A DNA stretch of 64,000 nucleotides from Piezodorus guildinii (lineage: Eukaryota > Arthropoda > Insecta > Hemiptera > Pentatomidae). Location: the NCBI GenBank assembly GCA_023052935.1, contig CM041292.1, positions 134,802,951 through 134,866,950 of the forward strand, read 5' to 3'. A program made the translations under genes and the position numbers. Below, in pieces: positions 58,006 to 64,000 of the stretch (positions within the stretch are counted from its first letter, which is position 1; each line of letters begins with the position of its first letter). Below the pieces are notes generated by a model. That model saw only the letters and a program-made list of their open reading frames with translations, searched no databases and was not told the DNA's origin.

Positions 58006-58967
58006 TCAGCCGAATACTTCTAAATCTTGCACCTGGTCTATGTAGATGACTGGGTGTCCGTCTTCTTTCCTACAACGGACTCTTCCGCCAGCGAACCAAA
58101 CATATTTCAGTTTTCCAGCAGTCTTCCTTTGCCGGGCGAGCCAATAGAGGTGCCTGTTAGCGGGGGTCATTTCCTCGCTCAGATATATCCGGTGGCAGTC
58201 ATTCTCCTGCCAGCCGATATCCCTCGTGGTGAAATCCCTCTTAATCTTCCGACTTCTAATTAACTCGTCCCGAGTGGTCTGCCTGACAAATCGAGCGATG
58301 ACAGGGGGTGGTCGAGGGTCATCTTTTTTCTGTCTACGACGCTCCACTACGTCTAGATCCTCCATATTGATTTTGATGCCCAGGCCTGCCGCTATATTGC
58401 TCACCAGAGCCGCGGGGGTTTCCCCGGGTCGGACTGGTATGCCCTAATTTCTAATGATTTCGACAAAAGGCCCTGTTCAGCCCTATTCAGCCGTATCTCC
58501 AGTTCGCCCACTCGGCACTTTAATGCTTTATTTTCGCTAGCTAGGTCTTCTAGATATTTCGATTGGCCCTCTAGATGGTTTTCAATTTTACTGAGCCTCT
58601 CGTTAAGCTCAAAGCTCAGTTCTCCGTATTTTTCGAGTGATGATTTTATGTCTTTAATTTCTTGATTTACTTGGGCGCCATGTCTATTTACTGCCGAAAG
58701 TATATCTGATGGAGATGGTTCCTTAGCTTGATGTTGGATGCTCTTTATATTAGTGGGTGATATAGGATTTTCGGTGGCTGTACCAGACTTTTTTCCTTGA
58801 ACACACTTAGGGCACAGCCATGACTTTTTATGAGTCTTGAGCGCTTCAATATCTTTTTCCGATAGATTACAGCACTTGCCATGAAAAATAACACGGCACT
58901 CGCTGCAGCCAACACTTTTCTTCTCCTCTCTGGTGATGGCACCATCGCAAATCGAGCACTGAACCAT
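58006..58967 (-). pseudogene. LINE ORF1: PHD finger, coiled coil, FP-like domain
   Basis: The 188-codon start opens with a C4HC3 zinc finger (C4, C7, C21, C24, H29, C32, C52, C55), then a linker and a coiled coil (about 90-170, with EIKDIKSSLEKYGELS and LEDLASENKALK). Near 58405-58440 the frame is lost just before GIPVRPGETPAALV. The next frame (58006-58404) gives SNIAAGLGIK, RPPPVIARFVRQTTRDELI, RDIGWQENDCHRIYLSEEMT and NRHLYWLARQRK, KLKYVWFAGGRVRCRKEDG. This resembles the C-terminal domain shared with baculovirus FP-type proteins and many insect LINE ORF1s. ORF1 proteins coat the element RNA; the PHD finger may bind chromatin. One indel separates it from an intact gene. Confidence 0.85.
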
Positions 58968-59310
58968 TTTTATAATTGATAAATAAATATGACTTACTCG
59001 TAGAGGTGTTTGTCAATAAAGGCCTGGTGTTGACGTCCTTTAATACTCTAACGTCTTAGGGATTAGCACTCTGACTGCCGGCTGCTTTCGAATAAACCCG
59101 GACTTTACAACTAATTATGTCTTTGTTTTTTCTGTTTAATTAGCTTCCGTGAACGGGATAAATGCGGGTTCCACTATTTACTTTAAATATTTTGAGAAAA
59201 AAATAAAATGAGTTAAGAAGAATAAGTTATAGAAGAGATAAGAAGAAAAGAACACAGGAGCGGTGTTGACACGTTGCCGTCTATGGCCAGACTGATTTAA
59301 TGACATTTAA

Positions 59311-60722
59311 TAACGTGTTCTTGCTTTATATAAGAAATAAAGGGAGAAGATCCCCTCCCCTCCTTTGATTCAAAAATCCTGTTATATAGGCTAATTTTGA
59401 TTCAAAGGAGAAAAATAAAAAACATAAAATTAGGTTTCAGCGATATAGGGATTAGAAGAAAAATTATGCAATAGTCTAATCAACAAATTTCTACATAAAC
59501 AAACAAATTAACAATAACGGTAAAAGAGAAGAGAAAATTAAGTGTCATTTAGAAACAAACAAAAAATAGATATAGATATAAGAAAAAAATCATCCATTTC
59601 AATTGTTCACAGATTGACCAATCCTCTAGTAGAAATAATTCAAATTATAATGGCGAAATTCAAGATGAAGAGAAAATTCAGGTTCATCGGTATCAACACA
59701 GGCCAAAAGTCAACGACAAAGACAAAAAAGAGCGATTAATTTAATTCTTTCACAGATAGATTAATCTTTTAAAACAGTTATAGAGCATATTCCTAAATGT
59801 CCGAGTTTCCGTGATATAAATGGCAGATCTATCAAAAAATAGTGTGCTATGCATACCGCCAACTCATACAGTCACATTCAGATTACGATGGAATAATTCG
59901 AGATGATATATCTCTACAAAGTGATGATGTTTTACAATTAAATGAAACAAAAATAACAAAACATGCATTCTCAACATCATCTACTTTTACAAACGTACTC
60001 TTCTTTCCCACGAAATTCCAGTGCAAATCGCGAATTTAAAAAACGTTTTCACTTCTATCGGCAGTCCCTATGCCTGAATTTTAATTTTTTTTTTTTTTTT
60101 ACTACTGACCAGCTGAGGATACATTTGACCTTCAATTTAATTCGAAATCTTCCTAATAATCAGAAGTAATACTTCTCAAAATACTTTACAAAGTAATACA
60201 TATAAAAAAACTTTAGGGTAATTTGATTAAAATCAGTACATAATATATAGTAGGAAAAATTCCAGATAAAAAAATATATTATTAATAAGGAACTTCTCCT
60301 ACTCATTAAAGAAGGAATCTGAATTAGAAAAATTAACAGCAAACATTTTTAGCGGGCAAATAAATGAGACGAGGGTCATAGACAAGGAAATTAGGTGGGA
60401 ATGCCGGAAATAAATTATTGAAAAAACAAAACAGGAGAAGTGGGAACGGGTGTTAAAGAGGGACGGAAGCGAGACGCCTTCCAGCGAGGCATAAGTCACA
60501 CCGGCTAATAACAGAGGCTCTCCTACAAATGATCTACCACAGACGCCATATTCATCACTAAGCATCTTCCAAAGTACTATCTTTTTAAACGTTTCTGTCA
60601 GTGCTGGCCTCTAACCACCTCACGATAAATTGGATTTCGACTACATTCACCAGAAAAGGAGAGAGAATTTATTAGGAACGTTTTCCTTCATAATCTGTTT
60701 TAAGAAACAAACTTAAAAAAAG
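59311..60722. other. AT-rich spacer, nothing recognised
   Basis: Frames here are short and A/T-driven. A GC-richer patch is 60420-60560, without a domain. Confidence 0.5.
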
Positions 60723-60804
60723 TAAAAATAAAACAGTTACTGGAAGGAATTAGTCCGGGTGGCGGTCATTAAATGAAACAACTAAATAGTTTCAACTATT
60801 TATT

Positions 60805-60852
60805 GTTTGCCAACGTTTCGAACCCCTTTGTGGGTCATCATCAGGGCTTTTT
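60805..60852 (-). ncRNA. Hammerhead ribozyme motif D1
   Basis: On the minus strand: CTGATGA (60838-60844), stem II GACCC with GGTTC (one mismatch or wobble), GAAAC (60815-60819), GTT, stem I GCC/GGC. The core is intact. The first TGA of the core is also the stop codon of the short minus-strand ORF. Confidence 0.8.
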
Positions 60853-61107
60853 AGAACTGGAACTGTGGTGATGAGAAGAGTGTGAGTCACCTGGAGGTGT
60901 AGAAATTAAGGCTTGTTGAGATGAGAATGAATGCTGTTGTTGAGATGTAGACAGTATGTCCTGCTTGCGATTTTGTATTCTGGCGCTGCGGCGGAGAGTT
61001 GAGGAGGGTGTATCTTTTTGTTGTTCCCGTGTTTTTTTATCATTGTGGATGTAATTAGTTGACCGTTGAGAATTACTAGAAGGAATTATAGTCCGGGTGG
61101 CGGTCAT
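60841..61107 (-). CDS. Short S/H/Q-rich protein of family D element
   Basis: An ATG frame of 88 codons reads MTATRTIIPSSNSQR, then STLRRSARIQNRKQD, a serine/glutamine/histidine-rich stretch with STPPGDSHSS, and SSSSKKP. It ends in the TGA inside the ribozyme core. The plus-strand copy at 61140-61248 encodes the same tail with substitutions (TPPDDSRSSHHH), also ending in the ribozyme. The R-R-S-A-R-I segment resembles linkers in retroelement proteins. I cannot assign a function. It is probably the C-terminal end of a Penelope polyprotein or a small accessory frame; the first 20 or so codons come from the tail module, so the ATG may be fortuitous. Confidence 0.4.
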   Translation of the reverse strand: MTATRTIIPSSNSQRSTNYIHNDKKTREQQKDTPSSTLRRSARIQNRKQDILSTSQQQHSFSSQQALISTPPGDSHSSHHHSSSSKKP

Positions 61108-61235
61108 TAAATGTCATTAAATCATTAAATGTAGACAGTATACATCTCAACAACAGCAGGCATTCTCATCTCAACAAGCCATCATTTATACACCTCCAGA
61201 TGACTCACGCTCTTCTCATCACCACAGTTCCAGTT

Positions 61236-61290
61236 CTAAAAAGCCCTGATGATGACCCACAAAGGGGGTCGAAACCTTGGCAAACAATAA
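61236..61290 (+). ncRNA. Hammerhead motif D2, stem III mutated
   Basis: CTGATGA at 61246-61252, stem II GACCC/GGGTC, GAAAC at 61271-61275, but the next base is C instead of G (GAAACCTT for GAAACGTT). This breaks the ACGT palindrome of stem III. Stem I GCC/GGC remains. Activity is probably reduced. Confidence 0.75.
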
Positions 61291-61502
61291 ATAGTTGAAA
61301 CTATTAAGTTGTTTCATTTAATGACCGCCACCCGGACTAATTCCTTCCAGTAATTCTCAACGGTCAACTAATTACATCCACAATGATAAAAATAAAACAG
61401 TTCGAATTATAGAATCTTTGGCTCTCAAACAAATATTGTCATCATGAAATTCTCAAAAAAAGATGAACTCAATGAGAGTCCTAAGGAAAATATATTAAAA
61501 AA

Positions 61503-61999
61503 ATCTGGTGCGCGCAACACACGACTTTCACTTACCTCCGTTATTTAGACCAATTTAAGAATTTTTAAACAAATTTAAGCCCTGTTAGTCTATTTCAATC
61601 AGAATAAAACCTACATGATATTAAAGCCCGTCTAATTTTACATTGATATTGCGAGTTTAATCAAAATCGTTAGAGCCATTTTTGAGAAAATAGGTGCAAC
61701 ATGCATAGTATAAAGTGTCTCCTTTGGTCAGCTGACTTTGATGAAAAAGTTGCTGTAAAATCTCGGGCATATTGTTGTCTTAAATATAAAATTTCAGTTT
61801 CATAGGACTTACCGTTTTTTGCGCTTGACTTACCACACAAACAGAAACAAAGACCTTTTTACGGGACTTGGTAATTTGGACTCAGGGGACCCTAAAAAGT
61901 GTATTTCCGTTGAAAACTGGAAATCGAAAATTTTTACGATCGCAATACTTTCCCTTACTATACATACATTTCAGATATAGGTAAGTGAAAGTAAAAATA
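61503..61999 (-). repeat. R1 repeat, well-preserved copy
   Basis: Starts tctggtgcgcgcaacaca (61504), gactttcacttacc, and ends ataggtaagtgaaagtaaaa. Compared with 43758-47228 it lacks about 320 bp of the interior after taagccctgttagtc. It gives both ends and the inverted actttcacttacc / ggtaagtgaaagt symmetry. Confidence 0.75.
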
Positions 62000-62868
62000 A
62001 AACAAATAATCATGTTTTGATCTCATAATTAATTTAAAACCTAACTAAATCGTAACATAACAAAGCAAAACAAGGAAGATCTATCAAGTGGTTCATGCTC
62101 TCAATAAAGTATCGTTGATTGGGTCCTCATGCAAGTCATGATCTCAAAAAGGAAATGAAAATTAAATTAATAACAGAGCAAATTGATAAAATGGATCTCT
62201 TCCTCAACAGCAGTAGATAGAAAGTTTAAAAAATCTATAGCATTTTATCTTTATTTATAAATCTAGACTAGCTTAATATTTTTAGTAGAAGCAACAGATA
62301 CATATGTACAACTATCGTGACTCCGATCAAGCTAATTTAAATTTTATTATTGTCTTTGTAATATTCTGGTCATATTTTTCGATCAGAAATTATATTAATA
62401 TAAATCATTTAAAATAAAAGACAAGTGAAGATTTGCAAGGAGGAAAACGGACAACCGGTATACTCGTATATGCTTTCGCTCATGAAGATTATTTGAACAA
62501 AAATGAAAAAAACAAAAAAAAACAACATAATAGTGGAAACTGTCAGAAACAAAATGTGGCTTATCTTAACGAATTAATAATTTTAAATATATATCAAGCC
62601 GAGGCCCTTAGCATGCTCTATAGGGAATTGAAAAGGACAGAGAATGCACTTGTGTCATCTTTAAATGATTACATTCAATACTATACTAAAAGTCAATTCA
62701 TTATAGAATTTCATTACTTATTGTATTAAAACGATAATATAAACTTGCCAAACAATCGAGTAATGGTATAATTAATTGCAGTTTAAATAAAAAAGACATT
62801 GTCGCTTATAATCACGCACGAAAAATCAAGTGGAGAACATTTGCTATTGTTGAAGGCCACTTATTATA
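62000..62868. other. AT-rich spacer; one unassigned frame
   Basis: A 98-codon open frame without ATG start (62433-62729) is polar and lysine/asparagine-rich. No domain is recognised. Confidence 0.45.
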
Positions 62869-62870
62869 TA

Positions 62871-63015
62871 GGGGTACTCACTACGTTTGCTATAGCATGC
62901 TATTTGTGCTTTTGTGCTAAACCCATCAATTTTATACAGGAAATAACTGTAGAAACTCGACGGGTTTAGCAAAATAACACAAATAGCATGCTATAGCAAA
63001 CGTAGTGAGTACCCC
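62871..63015. mobile_element. Palindromic MITE with TA flanks
   Basis: A 145-bp element has 54-bp terminal inverted repeats (62871-62924 and 62962-63015), identical over the first 39 bases. It begins ggggtactcactacgtttgc and is flanked by TA on both sides (62869-62870, 63016-63017), which fits a Tc1/mariner-type TA duplication. The RNA would fold into a near-perfect hairpin. Confidence 0.8.
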
Positions 63016-63127
63016 TATCATAAGAAAGTATTAATAACACACTTAATAAAAAAAGTTCTTTAAAACTATAAATTAAAGGATCCCTTTAGTGTGAATTAAT
63101 TAATTAATAATAGTGTGAATTAATTAG

Positions 63128-63432
63128 GAGCGGCGTGGTCTAGTGGATAGAGCACTAGTCTGCTGATGCACTGGTCCTGGGTTCGAATCCCGGCTGTGGC
63201 AGAAATATTATTTATTCTGTTAATTCAGTCGGGGGGCGACCCTAGGGTATGGAGACCCTCTTGGGGCAGACCCAGCCTCTATAAAGTGGGTACCCAAATT
63301 AATGGGGGAAAAACCTGGCGGCTGAGCGTGATTAAGGCCTAATCACCTCATTGCACTGTCGTTGGCCTAGAAACAGTACGAATCTCTATATGTACTGAGC
63401 CCAAGACCCTTCATGGGTTGTAGTGGTACAGG
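63128..63432 (+). mobile_element. tRNA-derived SINE, family 1, best copy
   Basis: It has the clearest tRNA-like head: A box tggtctagtgg with atagagcact, and B box ggttcgaatcc (63181-63191), followed by cggctgtggcag. The body has ggggggcgaccctagggt, ctctataaagtgggtaccc and aacctggcggctgagcg; the end reads ccttcatgggttgtagtggt. tagtgtgaat occurs on both sides (63111-63120 and about 63439-63448) and may be part of the target duplication. Confidence 0.9.
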
Positions 63433-63654
63433 TTTTTAGTGTGAATAGTGAAATACATAATATATGTAGGGCCATAGTTGTATTTATAATTATGTGAAAT
63501 ATACAGGTATTCTCACTCTGGACACATAAAGTGGGGTTTACTGCCTTTTGGTTTATAGATAATTAACTATATCTCTTAACAACGATTCTAAAGGTTTCGT
63601 CATAACTGGATATAATTATTATATGGATATAAATGATACATACATTTTAATCAT

Positions 63655-63705
63655 GAAAATCTGGAGCGCGCAACACATTTGAACTTTCATTTATCCCCGT
63701 TGTTG
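63655..63705 (-). repeat. R1 repeat end, cut by a SINE
   Basis: gaaaatctggagcgcgcaac, acatttgaactttcatttat and ccccgtt match the first bases of R1 at 61500-61545. The rest is replaced by the family 2 SINE, which inserted here or deleted the remainder. Confidence 0.65.
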
Positions 63706-63711
63706 TTTGTT

Positions 63712-64000
63712 GTTGTTTATTTATTTAACGTCACATTATGCAACTATGGCTAATCGGACGATGCTACAGTGGGAGTCCTAAATTTTGCCTATCCAGGTTT
63801 TATTAGGATAGGGATCTTTAACGAGTACCTGACATCGGACAGGCTCGGGACCACATTTTAACGTCCCATCCGAAGGACGGCGTAACTAAGGATTTTTTAC
63901 TCCCATTAAAAAATCCTAGGACCACCTGCGGGTTTGAACCCGTGACCTTTAGCATGGGAGGCTGTTACGCTAGCCACCCAGCTACAAGTGATCCCAGCAT
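63712..64000 (-). mobile_element. tRNA-derived SINE, family 2, copy d (reaches window edge)
   Basis: Full match to copy c: ttaacgtcacattatgcaac, gctaatcggacgatgctaca, gtcccatccgaaggacgg, then the minus-strand head with B box gggttcaaacccgc (63929-63942) and ctagccacccagctac. The right end may lie just beyond the window. Confidence 0.85.

Larger units (their letters stand above)
54248..59310 (-). mobile_element. Daphne/CR1-like LINE, near full length
   Basis: A minus-strand LINE with both ORFs: ORF1 58006-58967, ORF2 54848-57677, a 3' UTR (54290-54847) and a 3' tail of TTCTA repeats (54252-54275). The 5' limit is uncertain, perhaps near 59310. The layout and the PHD-finger ORF1 fit the CR1/Daphne part of the Jockey superfamily. 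Each ORF has only a few frameshifts, so this copy is young compared with its neighbours at 51000 and 53637. Two shorter copies on the same strand within 4 kb suggest repeated insertion. Confidence 0.88.
60739..61386. mobile_element. Penelope-type element, family D, head-to-head copies
   Basis: An exact 16-bp target duplication taaaaataaaacagtt (60723-60738 and 61387-61402) bounds 648 bp. The left part (60739-61130) reads on the minus strand as one unit: terminal module, tail ctcaacggtcaactaatt, a short ORF, ribozyme, terminal module. The right part (61131-61386) is a second, shorter unit on the plus strand. The final tail (taattctcaacggtcaac, then acatccacaatga) lies only at the right. The layout is the same as family E. 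No RT or nuclease is present. Confidence 0.85.

Noticed and set aside
58027..58447. Plus-strand open frames opposite LINE ORF1
   Set aside because: Shadows of the real minus-strand coding sequence.
63128..63205. A functional tRNA gene
   Set aside because: The A and B boxes belong to a repeated head followed by a conserved 230-bp SINE body; no mature tRNA cloverleaf with an acceptor end is present.
1..64000. CRISPR arrays, bacterial operons or rRNA genes
   Set aside because: None seen; spaced direct repeats are SINE/LINE copies or microsatellites, and the DNA is eukaryotic in character.

Overview
This is AT-rich animal nuclear DNA, most likely from an arthropod. The case rests on the element mix: Jockey-type, CR1/Daphne-like and RTE LINEs, Penelope-like elements with hammerhead ribozymes, tRNA-derived SINEs, hAT MITEs and long (AT)n/(GT)n/poly-A/T tracts. 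The sequence does not fix the species. No multi-exon host gene can be recognised. Everything with clear coding potential belongs to transposable elements, and the only host-like coding candidate is one possible terminal exon at 8065-8272.

Layout. 1-2555: a decayed Jockey-like LINE, broken by a small ribozyme element and then duplicated as a large inverted repeat. 2.7-4.0 kb: an unclassified repeat (called R1 here) and a LINE 3' end. 4.6-7.2 kb: two Penelope-type inverted-repeat elements (families E and F) and a 105-bp RTE stub. 9-10.3 kb: one copy each of two tRNA-SINE families. 12.7-13.3 kb: a tandem array of 218/219-bp units, each with a hammerhead-like motif. 14.3-15.6 kb: two more ribozyme-bearing elements and a SINE. 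17.6-20.5 kb: Jockey RT, another hammerhead element and an RT 3' end. 21-37 kb: mostly unannotated AT-rich DNA with SINEs, a DNA transposon fragment and a hAT MITE. 37.4-41.2 kb: Jockey fragments and SINEs. 43.8-47.2 kb: a full-length R1 copy holding an internally deleted RTE LINE, which itself carries a fragment of another LINE in its tail. 49-59.3 kb: three minus-strand copies of one Daphne-like LINE, one nearly full length with a PHD-finger ORF1. 60.7-61.4 kb: a Penelope-type element with two ribozymes and a 16-bp target duplication. 61.5-64 kb: R1, a MITE and SINEs.

The most interesting signal is the density and diversity of hammerhead-ribozyme motifs: 14 motifs plus one remnant, in about six families. 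They share a short palindromic stem III (ACGT), inverted or tandem copies, 12-18 bp target duplications and a related terminal module. Two families carry non-canonical residues at core positions 3 and 8, but as alternative Watson-Crick pairs (A-U and U-A instead of C-G). The tandem family looks like a metazoan retrozyme. Coordinates of decayed elements are by eye and approximate to about 10 bases unless target duplications are given.
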